A stretch of 64,000 nt of DNA from Tritrichomonas musculus (GCA_039105265.1 JAPFFF010000023.1:1860001-1924000); one strand, 5' to 3'. Shown: positions 10,488 through 20,626, numbered from the stretch's first letter. Notes: generated by a model from the sequence alone, not told the origin. Numbers and translations: made by a program.

Positions 10488-11046
10488 AAATCAAACACTT
10501 TCACAGTGAAATTTCTGACGAAAATATTTTTATTTCACTTAGTGAAGCGCACCCAAGAAAATCTCCATTCTCAATTACAGTCTCTTGTTTCAATGATTAA
10601 CAAATCTTAATAGTATTTTGCTCAATTGAGTAAAATTAAAGATAAAGGAGATTCAACTGATGCAAATATCATGCATTCTGAAAATCATTTTCTCCAATTA
10701 ATTATAAAAGATGATGGAAGATTTATTTGTTCCATTAAAGGACAACCATAAAACAATGAATCAATGTTATACAAAAAATAATTATCAATTATTTCCCTGA
10801 TGTTAAATAATCAGTGACTCTGGTTTATTATTTATCACCAATCATGGACTTAAAATAAAAAAATTTCCAAAATATTATATAATGATGGCATTTATCTCAT
10901 TAAAGAAATATTTCAAATAAAAAATTCAATATATAATAAAAAAATAACAAAATATGAATAAATTATTAAATTTTATTTTTATTTCAAATATATTGAGATA
11001 ATTCTGAGATTTACAAAAATAATCTCTTTGAATTTTATTTATAACA

Positions 11047-12492
11047 ATGCTTTCTGTATTATGCCGTCGCTTTTCGACAGTTAAAAATCCTGATGTCCTT
11101 ATTATTGGTGCAGGACCTGGTGGATATGTTGCAGCAATTAGAGCTGCTCAGCTTGGCCTCAAAACTGTTTGTGTTGAAAAAGAAGAAATATTAGGTGGAA
11201 CATGTCTTAGAGAAGGATGTATCCCTTCAAAATTCTTGCTCAATGTTTCGCATCATTATTATGAATCCAAAAATGAATTTCGTAATTACGGACTTTCAAT
11301 TCAAGGGAATGTAAAATTTGATCTTAACCAAATCCAAAGAAGAAAAGATGCAGTTATCAAATTAAACAGCAATGGAATTGATTCGTTATTCAAGAAATAC
11401 GGAACTGTTTTTGAGTCTGGAACTGCTCATATAATCGACAAAAATACCGTTGAAGTTAAACGAAATGATGGAAAAACTGTTACATATAATCCGCATAATC
11501 TTCTCATTGCCTCAGGAAGCAAAGTGTTTACAATTCCAAAGCTATTTCCAATCGATGAAGAAGTAATTGTTAGTTCAAGAGGCGCCTTGAAGTTCAAGAC
11601 TGTTCCTAAAAAATTGTTTATTATTGGAGCTGGTGTTATTGGTCTTGAAATGGGCACTTGCTGGAACGGATTTGGTTCTGATGTTACTATAGCTGATTTA
11701 TCAAATTCACTTTGCGGAGGAACTTTAGATCCTCAAGCAGCCAAAACAATTCAAATGCAACTACGAAAGCGAAAGATTCAGTTCATGCTAGGTGTTAAAG
11801 GTACTTCAGTTAGGCGCAATGGAGATAAAGCAATTGTTACGGTTAACGACGGAAAGAAAGAAACAGAATACGAGTATGACAAAGTTCTTATAGCGATTGG
11901 TAGGAAACCAAAACTTGACGGATTCGGTTTCGAAAAATTAAATATCAAATTAAATAAAAATGGAACAGTTTGTGTAAATGAAAGATTCCAAACAAGCTGT
12001 CCAAATGTATATGCTATCGGAGATATAATTCAAGGACCTCAACTTGCTCACAAAGCTTCCGAAGAAGGTATTTTTTGTGTTGAAGGAATTGCAAATCCAA
12101 ACAAGAAGATGAACGGATTAGATTACAATACAGTTCCTGGTTGTATTTATACAACCCCGGAAGTAGCTTCAGTTGGACTTACAGAAGCTCAAGCAAGAAA
12201 ACTCGGATTAAACGTAAAAGTTGGCGGATTCCCTTACACAGCAAATAGCAGAGCTAGATGCATTGGCCAAACAGCCGGATTTGTGAAATGGGTTTGCGAT
12301 AAAGCCGGAAAAGTTCTCGGATTGACGATTGTTGGTCCAAATGCTGGTGAAGCTATCATGGAAGGCTCTATTGCCATTAGAAATGGAATGAACATTGAAG
12401 AAATTGCTGACTCTGTTCATCCTCATCCAACTCTCAGTGAGGCAGTTATGGAGGCTGCTAAAGCAGTAATGGGAAAACCAATCCACATCTAA
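11047..12492 (+). CDS. Dihydrolipoamide dehydrogenase, hydrogenosomal (L-protein)
   Basis: This 481-residue flavoprotein oxidises dihydrolipoyl groups using NAD. The FAD motif GAGPGGY is at residues 21-27, the redox disulphide GGTCLREGC uses Cys53 and Cys58, the NAD-binding motif GAGVIGLEMG is near residue 196, a second FAD motif (YAIGDI) is near 322, and the C-terminal HPTLSE supplies His460 and Glu465. Length and order match the family. The leader MLSVLCRRFSTVKN is a typical short hydrogenosomal presequence. Trichomonads lack the 2-oxoacid dehydrogenase complexes; DLD works with the glycine-cleavage H-protein and passes electrons to OsmC, which is also encoded here (34877-35308). Codon use is less A/T-biased than its flanks, as expected of an abundant protein. 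Confidence 0.97.
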   Translation: MLSVLCRRFSTVKNPDVLIIGAGPGGYVAAIRAAQLGLKTVCVEKEEILGGTCLREGCIPSKFLLNVSHHYYESKNEFRNYGLSIQGNVKFDLNQIQRRKDAVIKLNSNGIDSLFKKYGTVFESGTAHIIDKNTVEVKRNDGKTVTYNPHNLLIASGSKVFTIPKLFPIDEEVIVSSRGALKFKTVPKKLFIIGAGVIGLEMGTCWNGFGSDVTIADLSNSLCGGTLDPQAAKTIQMQLRKRKIQFMLGVKGTSVRRNGDKAIVTVNDGKKETEYEYDKVLIAIGRKPKLDGFGFEKLNIKLNKNGTVCVNERFQTSCPNVYAIGDIIQGPQLAHKASEEGIFCVEGIANPNKKMNGLDYNTVPGCIYTTPEVASVGLTEAQARKLGLNVKVGGFPYTANSRARCIGQTAGFVKWVCDKAGKVLGLTIVGPNAGEAIMEGSIAIRNGMNIEEIADSVHPHPTLSEAVMEAAKAVMGKPIHI

Positions 12493-13438
12493 AAAAAAAA
12501 TTTCTTTAATAAATATTTTTCTTTTTAGAATTATATTGAAGTATTTGTTCATCGAAGGTTTTATTTTTCATTCATTTGTTAATTTTCAACCAACTTTATG
12601 AATATATTTGGAAAAAAAAGTAAAGGTCAAGAATAGGATTATTTATAATTCTCTGTAAAAAATAAGTATAATTTTAGTTTATGTTGATTGCTTGATCATT
12701 TATTTTTGGATATATGAGTATTGTAAATAAGCCTAGTTTCATGATACTTTGATAGGCGTTATTCAAAAGCAAACCTAGTATGAAAAAGGTGTTCCGAGGT
12801 TGAAAATGCTTGTTGTAATTTCTGTTAATTCTTGCCAATATTTTCAAATAAATAAATATGCATTTTTGAAATAAATCTCTTACAATTGGTCATTATTTCA
12901 CAAAATTTCAATTACAAGTTATTATTATATTATATATTTAAAAATTGTACAAATCGCAACAGACAATTTTGAGAAAAAGTTGATTTTTTCGTTTATTTTG
13001 TATTTTTCATTATTTTTTGATGAAAATGTACATTACATTGCATCGAAATATTTGTATATCATGCGAAATAGGTATTTATCAACTTTACACCGAATTATTC
13101 GTGTTTTCAAATTTTTAGATTCAATACATATTTACAGAAAAAAAGTTTTTATTGCGATATATATTTTATTTACATCTATATTAAAATAAACAAATGAGAT
13201 AGTTTTGAAATTTTTTGATTATAATTGTGAAAATTATATTTTATAATTTTCACATTCATTCAAATTTTAAAATCAAAAAGTTGAATAGTTTTTTCATTTC
13301 AAAACTTTTTGAAATAGTTAAGCTTGTGAAATCAATTACAATATCTTCAAAATGACTGTTAAAAAATTAAATATTTTGTATACTATATTTTAAAAATATA
13401 AATATTAAAATTGTATGTTTGTATGAAAGAATTTTGTA
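12493..13438. other. Intergenic region 3' of DLD
   Basis: Very A/T-rich sequence with no supported gene. A 69-codon open frame at 12980-13189 begins at a non-ATG codon and has no domain or compositional support, so I treat it as chance. Confidence 0.6.
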
Positions 13439-13905
13439 ATCAAATAAAACAATATTTAATCATTTTTTCAAAAAAATATATGGAAAAAATTTGTGCATAT
13501 AATTGTCGGAATAAGGAAAATAATAGAATTTAATTTCTGGAATAAAGTATAATTATTTGATTCATGCAATATTTAATATTTTATGAAGATTTTTTGATAA
13601 TAATACCTTTTGTTTTAATTTAAAATATATTTTTAAATAATAATAAAGAAATATTTTTCATATATTATTATAAAATTATTTTTTGAAATTTTTAATTTTG
13701 AATGATTTGAAAATTTGAATTAAAATATTCAAAAATTTGAAAAAATTACAACAACTCAATTTATTAAAATATACATATCTTATAGTTAAATTAAGATATC
13801 AAAAAAATTCCTGCTAAAATAAAGATATTTTTCTATATTTAATTTTTGTATAATATAATAGTTAAAAACTTAAAAATCCGCAACAATGAATCAGACCTCC
13901 TTTTT
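13439..13905. repeat. Dispersed non-coding repeat, copy A
   Basis: This stretch aligns over nearly its whole length with 49059-49774. Shared blocks include the left edge ATCAAATAAAACAATA, a block around TCCTGCTAAAATAAAGATAT, and the right edge GAATCAGACCTCCTTTTT. Outside these edges similarity stops on both sides. It has no open frame and I see no terminal inverted repeats. It ends about 545 bp before the exonuclease ATG. Copy A lacks about 230-250 bp present in copy B. Confidence 0.85.
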
Positions 13906-13985
13906 CTGGCCTAGTTTTTTTTTATTATTTGCTATAAAATTTTGAATTGATCTGAATTTTACCGTCTTTTTAAAAACCTTATACT

Positions 13986-14202
13986 CTTCTCAATTAACCT
14001 TAGACTCTATTGAGTGCCTTCAGAAAATCTTTCAATAATTGATAATGTTGAAAATAATTATAGGAAAAAGTTCAAAAAATAATCATACGTTAAAAAACGA
14101 TAATTTTTGGTCGTTATTTATGAAAACTTTTTCATATATTTTTATTTATGTTTTGAGAGATTTTCTGAGAGTACTCAATAAAGTCTAAGGTTAATTGAGA
14201 AG
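13986..14202. repeat. 48-bp imperfect inverted repeat with 121-bp spacer
   Basis: Arm 13986-14033 (starting CTTCTCAATTAACCTTAGAC) pairs with 14155-14202 at 43 of 48 positions by eye. The arms could form a long stem in RNA or be the ends of a small inserted element. No coding sequence lies between them. Confidence 0.85.
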
Positions 14203-14227
14203 ATTATATAGAATTTCAACTTACTGT

Positions 14228-14288
14228 ACAAATTCCACGTAGCACTTTTTGGGAGCCGAGCTCTCAAAAAGTGAGGAGCGGAATTTGT
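14228..14288. promoter_or_regulatory. Hairpin 1 upstream of exonuclease gene
   Basis: Outer arms ACAAATTCC (14228-14236) and GGAATTTGT (14280-14288) enclose an inner 13-bp stem CACTTTTTGGGAG (14243-14255) / CTCTCAAAAAGTG (14261-14273) with a five-base loop. One inner position is mismatched in DNA but could be a G-U pair in RNA. The function is unknown. Confidence 0.75.
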
Positions 14289-14354
14289 AAATCTCTGAAT
14301 TGCTTTCACTTTTTGAGTTTTTCTCCCTCAAAAAGTGAACCATTCAAGAGATTT
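14289..14354. promoter_or_regulatory. Hairpin 2, directly abutting hairpin 1
   Basis: Outer arms AAATCTCTGAAT and ATTCAAGAGATTT surround an inner 11-bp perfect stem CACTTTTTGAG (14307-14317) / CTCAAAAAGTG (14327-14337). The inner stem is the same motif as in hairpin 1. The pair ends 96 bp before the ATG at 14451. Confidence 0.75.
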
Positions 14355-14450
14355 TTAAATAACAATTGAATTTTCCACTTTTTTTGTGAGAAAATAAAAT
14401 TTTTGTAATTTGCTTTTTTTTTTTGAACCTGGCCATAGAGTAAAGAAGAA

Positions 14451-16613
14451 ATGAAATTTTCAGGAAAAACAATACAATTTTCTCCAGAATTATCACCAGA
14501 TGATTTAAAATCCAATTGGAACATAGGAGAGACATATGACATTGAATTTTTTGAAGGCGAATTTACTCCAGTCCATTTAATAGATGCCAATTCCGATCTA
14601 ACTGAATATATTCAACAAATTTCTCTTGATCAATTAATATTCTTTGATATTAAATGTGTCCAGTTTTATACTCTTACGCATGTATTGAATTCTTCAGAGA
14701 GAGAACAAATTCCTCCTGTCTGTCTCTTCACATTCTGCTGTTCTTCAGGCGTATATATTTTCAAGCAATTAACACTTTCTCCCAATGAGCAATTGAAAGA
14801 ATTTCTATCGACGAAAAGTAGTCGCAGATTAATTGGGTTCAACTTAGAAAGTGTTGTTAAAAAGACGAATCAATTTTTTGGAAAAGATTTTAGTTTTACT
14901 TTTGAAGATATTGGAAGTTTTTCACCAAAATTTCAATCGTTAAGTATTTATGAATTAGCTGTTAAATTCTTTAAGAATCCCCAAGCTGAATTTACGAGCA
15001 AAGAAATAAAAAAAGCACTTTGGTACAAAAATCCAATAAGCATGCAATTAGTGGTTTATGCGGCATTCAAAGTTGTAACGTTGTCAAAATGCTATTCTAA
15101 TATTCCTTTAAAAACGGCTCAGCAACCAAAGCAAAATGCCAATCCAGAACAGGAAAAAAAAGAAATTGAAAATTCACCTCCAAAGGTCATTTATAATGCA
15201 ATTTCACCTTCAGAGGTCAATCCACAACCAATGGACAATTATAAAGGTGAAATTCATTTCTATTCAGAATCTGATTTTGGTTTCTATCAAGATGAAAGAT
15301 GGTACACTGACAACTCTTATGATGTTGAATTCTTTCCGGGGGTTATGACAACGGTTACTTTGCGTGATGCAGCCTGCGACATATCTCAATATGTGAGCAT
15401 TATGAAGAAAGATCCAGTCATCTTTGTCGACTTTGAATACGTCATGCCATACAAGCCAGCGCCGCCAATTTGCTTGTTCCAGTTTTGCTGCTCGCTCGGC
15501 GCCTACTTATTCAAGCAGACACGGATGGAGTACAACATTCAAATGAGGGACTTTTTGTCCATTAAAAGCGGAAACAAGTTCGTTGCGAAAGGTGCCGCTG
15601 GTGATCTTCAAAGACTGAAAAATTATTATGGAGATGATTTTGAAATGGACCTTGAAGATGTCGAAATGACACGTCTCAGGTCTTACGATGATTCGGCCAA
15701 CTTTGACAAGATGGTGCTTAAGTTCGCAGGACAGCCGTGTGCTCAATTTAAGGACAAAACTGTGTCAACGTCAAATTGGTATACGAGGACATTGTCGAAG
15801 AAACAGATCATTTATTCCGCCTTCGATGTCGTCTCTCTTTATTGTTGCTATCCAAATTTCCCGCCTCCTCGTAACATCACGTACGTTGTGCCTGATGGCG
15901 TGGACCCTCCAAAAGAAATAGACATCAAACAAAATTTCAGAACTTTCATCAAAACCAAAAATAACGGTTCTGACAAAAGTGAAGGTGAAATTGAGTCAAT
16001 TTGGAATTCTGATCCAAATTTGGCAGCTGAAATGCTTAAGATTGATTTGAATGCTCTCAATTTCATTGTTCAAAAATCAATAAGAGTGGCGCCTAGTCAT
16101 AAATTCGTTTGTAAATTGTGTCATAAATCCGACAAATATGATTTTTTTAAGAATATCATCAAACATTGTATGAACAGACATTCTGAGTTGATTGATCGTT
16201 CTGGTAATCAGAATATTAATTTTAAGGAACTCTTCTTGACTTATTTGTTCAATACTGGAAGAGTCATTCTTGCAAATAGCAAATGCTTACTGTGCAACAC
16301 TTCTTTGAATTCCAATTCTGAGCTTTGCGATCATTGCTGGAATAATCACTTCAATGTATTAAACGAGTTCATATATAAGAATGATTATAGTAATAAAAAT
16401 AATAAAAAAAGTAAAAATAATGATAGCAAAAAGGATCGTCAAAAAAAGGCTAAAAAAAATAATGATGCGACTAAAAGAAATATAGATGTTGATGAAATTT
16501 CAAATCTAGAGCCAAATGTAAGTAAGAATAAACATACGAAATTGGTTATCATCATCATTATCATTACTATGATAATCATATTCTTTTATTCTTTTACTAA
16601 TAATAAGAAGTAA
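14451..16613 (+). CDS. Tail-anchored RNase D-like protein: dead plus live DEDDy exonuclease domains, two zinc fingers
   Basis: This 720-residue protein carries two 3'-5' exonuclease-like domains. The second (about residues 300-470) keeps the DEDDy residues: Asp327 and Glu329 in VIFVDFEY, Asp385 in GAAGDLQRLK, and Tyr455/Asp459 in IIYSAFDV. The first (about 40-215) is degenerate: FFDIK has Lys for Glu, GFNLES has Asn for Asp, and YAAFK has Lys for Asp. Two C2H2-like fingers follow (CKLC...HCMNRH near 554-577; CLLC...HCWNNH near 612-633), then a Lys/Asn-rich linker and a C-terminal hydrophobic helix (698-714) that would tail-anchor it in a membrane. RNase D relatives trim RNA 3' ends; membrane anchoring is unusual. 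The DNA of the active domain is visibly more GC-rich than the rest. Confidence 0.85.
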   Translation: MKFSGKTIQFSPELSPDDLKSNWNIGETYDIEFFEGEFTPVHLIDANSDLTEYIQQISLDQLIFFDIKCVQFYTLTHVLNSSEREQIPPVCLFTFCCSSGVYIFKQLTLSPNEQLKEFLSTKSSRRLIGFNLESVVKKTNQFFGKDFSFTFEDIGSFSPKFQSLSIYELAVKFFKNPQAEFTSKEIKKALWYKNPISMQLVVYAAFKVVTLSKCYSNIPLKTAQQPKQNANPEQEKKEIENSPPKVIYNAISPSEVNPQPMDNYKGEIHFYSESDFGFYQDERWYTDNSYDVEFFPGVMTTVTLRDAACDISQYVSIMKKDPVIFVDFEYVMPYKPAPPICLFQFCCSLGAYLFKQTRMEYNIQMRDFLSIKSGNKFVAKGAAGDLQRLKNYYGDDFEMDLEDVEMTRLRSYDDSANFDKMVLKFAGQPCAQFKDKTVSTSNWYTRTLSKKQIIYSAFDVVSLYCCYPNFPPPRNITYVVPDGVDPPKEIDIKQNFRTFIKTKNNGSDKSEGEIESIWNSDPNLAAEMLKIDLNALNFIVQKSIRVAPSHKFVCKLCHKSDKYDFFKNIIKHCMNRHSELIDRSGNQNINFKELFLTYLFNTGRVILANSKCLLCNTSLNSNSELCDHCWNNHFNVLNEFIYKNDYSNKNNKKSKNNDSKKDRQKKAKKNNDATKRNIDVDEISNLEPNVSKNKHTKLVIIIIIITMIIIFFYSFTNNKK

Positions 16614-16869
16614 TAAACATGGCTTCTTCAATAATTTTTCTTTATTTTTTTTAAATTTATATGATAAGAAAATGCTCGTGTCAAACTAAAAAAAGCTTGT
16701 TAAAAGATCAAGAAAAAAAAAACACGAAAGCAACAACAAAAGGCCTTTCAGATTCAGCCTATTCAACTTTTTAAAAACTGGAAAAGGCCATAGGTTCTGA
16801 GTTTTTTACAAGTTTTTTTTAAAAAAAATAATAATAATAATAAAAAATTAATAATTAATCATTGTTTAC

Positions 16870-19014
16870 TTAACTTTGAGTAAATCGATGAGGAGCAAGT
16901 AAAATGATTGTTGATTTATTTGAAAATATATCTTTATCAAAAGTTACCAACATTGAATCGTCACTTATTTCAAAGAAATTTAAGTTTTGGCAATTGTAAA
17001 ATGCTTTTTTACCAATTTTAATAACATTTGATGGAACAGAAAAATTTTGTAATGACAAATTATTATAAAAAGCTTTTGATCCAATTATTCTTAAATTAGA
17101 ATTTGGATGTAAAACAACTGTTTTAAGTTTTTTGCATCCATAAAAAGCATTATCATCAATAATGACAACTGTCGGAGGAATTATAATTTCTTCAATTGAT
17201 GTATATGCAAAAGCAAAACTGTCAATTGCAACCAAATTTGAATCTTCAGAAAAATCAATTCTTGTCATTTGTTGACAAAATTGAAAAGCGCAAGGCGCAA
17301 TTTGTTTAATGAATGATGGAATAAACGCAAAAGTAATTTTTCTTGGAGCAAAAACGAGATTTTTATAATTCTGATAATTAGCATTTTCAATAATGTAGGA
17401 ATTCTGATAATAAGAAAAGTTTTTATTTTGTGGTGAAATTTTCACATCAATTAAATATTTAGTATCTTTGCACCAAAACCTTTTTAATGTAATGACACTT
17501 GACGGAATATATAAACTTTTAATTTTTGAATCTTCGAAAATTTTTGATTCAAAATATTTTATTCTCGATTTTTCAAGAAAATCAACCTTTTGAAGTTTGC
17601 AACAATTTGAAAATGCTTCTTTGCCAATATATTCAACCGAAGGTGGGATTGTTATTGTTTTTATATTTGTAAAACGGAATGCTTTTTTCCCAATTGTTTC
17701 TAATTGAGAATTTTTATCGAATTCAACACTTTCTACATTCATAAAATCATAATTATAATCTTCAATAGTTTTGATATTAGATGGAACTATAATTTTGTTA
17801 AATTTACGACAAAAGCGAATGTTAAACTTGCCCAGATAGATATCTAATTTTTCACCTACACAAGAATAAGTAATTAAAGTTTCCTTTCTCATTCTGAAAA
17901 CGTAAGAATAAAAAGTAAGCAATATTACTTCAAATATATCAAGGGATAAATTTGTTAAATAAAAACTTTTGAAAGGACTATAAAAAAAGTTAAATTCATT
18001 GAGACATATTAATAAATTATAAATGACAAAAGTTGAAATAACAAGACATTGAAACAAATTGAGTTCAATCAGTAACGGATTTGATATGGTAATATAATGA
18101 AGTATTGTCATTGAATTAAAAGACAGTTGAAAAATGAATAAATAAGTAAACACTATATGTGTCAAGGCCGAATTATCATCAAAATTGTTCTTCATATATA
18201 TGCATGAAAGAGATGATAAAATGCTAAATATTATAATTGGAATAAAGTATAAAAGTTCATACTTTGTCTTATTAGAATTAAAAACAATACTAACGCCAAA
18301 TACCACCACAATTGTTACCATATATGAAATAAAAAGTTTAAATTTATGAATTTTTTGATATGCAGATGAAATAGGAGTAATATTGATATCTGATTTGCTT
18401 TGTGATTTCAAATCAAAATATGATAAAATTTTATCAGCAATATTGATTATAAAGTAAATGGTTAACAGCAAATGGAAATAATTTCTAAAACTAAAATTAA
18501 ATATCCAATTAATCACCCAGATTAAAAATAATAATGATATTAAAATTATAAAAATTGGTAAAGACTGTGAATATTTTTGAACATTTGAGCTTAATTTTGA
18601 ATTCGGATTTGAGTAATAAGTATAAAATGATATATTCGAAATGAATTTTGTACAAGGCATGATTAATGTTTTGTAAAATCCATCTTTGACGATTACACCT
18701 GATGAATTACCATATCCATCAGTAACTGTAATTACATTTACATGATTGAATTTAGAAAATAGGCTGGGATTACATATTGAATACTTATCTGATATTTTAT
18801 ATTTAGCCATCTCATCAGATTGCTTGAATTGATCAATTTCTGATGATGTTCCAATTAATGATAAATATTTTTGTGTTCCTTTGACTATTTGAATAGAATA
18901 GTTTCCACCTTTTTGAAAGCCAAATGTTAAAGGAAGGACGAAAGTGTCTTCCAGAGAATTTTTTTGAAAAAATGCTTGATAAGGAAGCAATGTTTTTATA
19001 AGTAAAAACAACAT
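16870..19014 (-). CDS. Seven-TM (Lung7TM-like) protein fused to C-terminal BspA leucine-rich repeats
   Basis: This 714-residue protein has a possible signal peptide (residues 1-16), a soluble N-terminal domain (17-150), seven hydrophobic helices (about 151-172, 178-198, 226-246, 253-274, 283-308, 314-338, 353-373), and LRR_5/BspA-type repeats (about 380-705, for example IGKKAFRFTNIKTITIPPSV). The N-terminal domain plus 7TM layout resembles the GPR107/Lung7TM family, though sequence similarity is judged by eye only. Trichomonad BspA proteins normally place repeats outside the cell before a single anchor; here topology predicts cytosolic repeats. The frame is continuous, so the fusion is not an artefact of joining. 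Role unknown: a receptor or trafficking protein with an intracellular binding platform is inferred. Confidence 0.8.
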   Translation of the reverse strand: MLFLLIKTLLPYQAFFQKNSLEDTFVLPLTFGFQKGGNYSIQIVKGTQKYLSLIGTSSEIDQFKQSDEMAKYKISDKYSICNPSLFSKFNHVNVITVTDGYGNSSGVIVKDGFYKTLIMPCTKFISNISFYTYYSNPNSKLSSNVQKYSQSLPIFIILISLLFLIWVINWIFNFSFRNYFHLLLTIYFIINIADKILSYFDLKSQSKSDINITPISSAYQKIHKFKLFISYMVTIVVVFGVSIVFNSNKTKYELLYFIPIIIFSILSSLSCIYMKNNFDDNSALTHIVFTYLFIFQLSFNSMTILHYITISNPLLIELNLFQCLVISTFVIYNLLICLNEFNFFYSPFKSFYLTNLSLDIFEVILLTFYSYVFRMRKETLITYSCVGEKLDIYLGKFNIRFCRKFNKIIVPSNIKTIEDYNYDFMNVESVEFDKNSQLETIGKKAFRFTNIKTITIPPSVEYIGKEAFSNCCKLQKVDFLEKSRIKYFESKIFEDSKIKSLYIPSSVITLKRFWCKDTKYLIDVKISPQNKNFSYYQNSYIIENANYQNYKNLVFAPRKITFAFIPSFIKQIAPCAFQFCQQMTRIDFSEDSNLVAIDSFAFAYTSIEEIIIPPTVVIIDDNAFYGCKKLKTVVLHPNSNLRIIGSKAFYNNLSLQNFSVPSNVIKIGKKAFYNCQNLNFFEISDDSMLVTFDKDIFSNKSTIILLAPHRFTQS

Positions 19015-20335
19015 AGTGTTACTTAAAAAAATAATTTAAAAATGATATGAACTTTTTGAAATAAAATTTTTCCGGGCAAAAAACATTCTTTGAATTTTTT
19101 TCATATTGAATGCATCAATTGAAAAAGCTATTCTTAAATTTTTATCCAATTTCAAACAACAGCCTAATCCTGTTGTTGCTAAAAAAAATACCATATTATA
19201 AATAAAATTATTACATATAGTAATTATGAAGCTATGTTATTTGATAATGAAAAAAATGATGATTTATCGGCTTTCCTCTCAAATTGAAAATCAACTTCAA
19301 GAATTCATTTAATAAAGCATGTTAAAGCATATATCTGCATTATTTTTTAAGCTATTTCATCTATTTAATTATTATATCAACATTAGAAGCTTCAATCGAA
19401 AGAAGGACCTTTTAACTTGAAATTTTATCAAAGATATACATAAATCATGGATTTTCATTAAAAAGTAAAAATGAATGTATATAATATTATTCATATTTGT
19501 TGCATAGTAGAGTATGTATAGCTTATATATGCAGCTTAATGCATATATTATCTATTAATTAATGAGATACATATGCCATTTTTTTCATTTTCTTCAATCT
19601 GAATAATTCTTCAATTTTAATGTTACACGAACTAATTATAGTGTTTTATATTATATATTAAATGATGAATATATTGATATATTTTATTAATAAATAACTC
19701 TAATATATTATGAGAAAAATTGAATTTTTATATTTTTATTTAAAAAAAAATTCTTACCACTTTTTATTCCTAACTGTAAAAAAGTAAAATATGAAACTTG
19801 CTAAAAAAAAAGAATGATATATCTAGCAAGATCAGTGATCTCGATAAAGAAAGAAAATGAACTAGTGAGGAATTAAGAGTAAAAGTTGAGCTACTCAACT
19901 TCTAAAACAAACTATTAACAAGAGAAAAGAATCAAGGGCACTTAAAGAAGAAAATGCCAAATTTGTCCAACAACAAGTAAATTAAATGGATTAATGGATG
20001 CTAGAAAGATAGTCAATGAAGATATTCTTTTGCATATCACTGTTTCATTCAAGTTTGAAAACTTTGAGAGAATAAGAAAAAAGTTCGTTCATTTAATATG
20101 TGTGCCAACATAATTAATTGATACTATAAGGAAACTTTGAATGGTGCCAAATGTAACACATGCTTTTGGCTGTTATTTCATTTGCCAATCTGTCATATCC
20201 ATCAGGATTATCTTAATATTCAGGCTCGTTTAAATCATTCAAATCTTCAATCATTTAATAAATTTCGTTGATTTGGTTTGATTTAAATCTTCAAGAAATT
20301 CATTCAAATTAATTGGCTTTCCATCAGGAAAATCA
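19015..20335. other. Decayed intergenic region with coiled-coil-like remnant
   Basis: No intact gene. Between about 19830 and 19980 the plus strand carries broken Lys/Glu-rich, coiled-coil-like sequence (SEELRVKVELLN and similar). A small hairpin, AACAACAG (19155-19162) pairing with CTGTTGTT (19170-19177), lies nearby. An ACTTTTTGA motif at 19051-19059 sits upstream of the 7TM-LRR gene. Confidence 0.45.
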
Positions 20336-20626
20336 TCAAGAACACAAACAAAGAAATTCAAATTTGGATAAAATTTTTGTTATATTTGCATTATCAGAAA
20401 TTGTTGATAAAAATGCACCAACAAACAAGTAAAATGCATCAGTATAATCAATTCCCATCATATTCCTGAATAAATTGGTGCCTGAATAATTAGATGTGTA
20501 ATTGATGTTGGCTTTAGAAAAAATAAAGAAATAATCTCCCAATTCACTTGGAGTTCCTTTAACTGGTTCTGGATAAGATTCATTGCAATAGTTGTAAATT
20601 TCTTCAAGAGAAGAAGCAGTTCCCAT
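20336..20626 (-). pseudogene. Unassigned protein fragment, minus strand
   Basis: A 96-codon minus-strand frame starts MGTASSLEEIYNYCNESYPE and has normal-looking protein composition. Protein-like sequence continues upstream (toward 20750) in other frames. I do not recognise the family and regard it as the remnant of a longer gene; a short real gene cannot be excluded. Confidence 0.4.

Noticed and set aside
12980-13189. 69-codon frame 3' of DLD
   Set aside because: Starts at a non-ATG codon in A/T-rich DNA, no domain, no codon bias.
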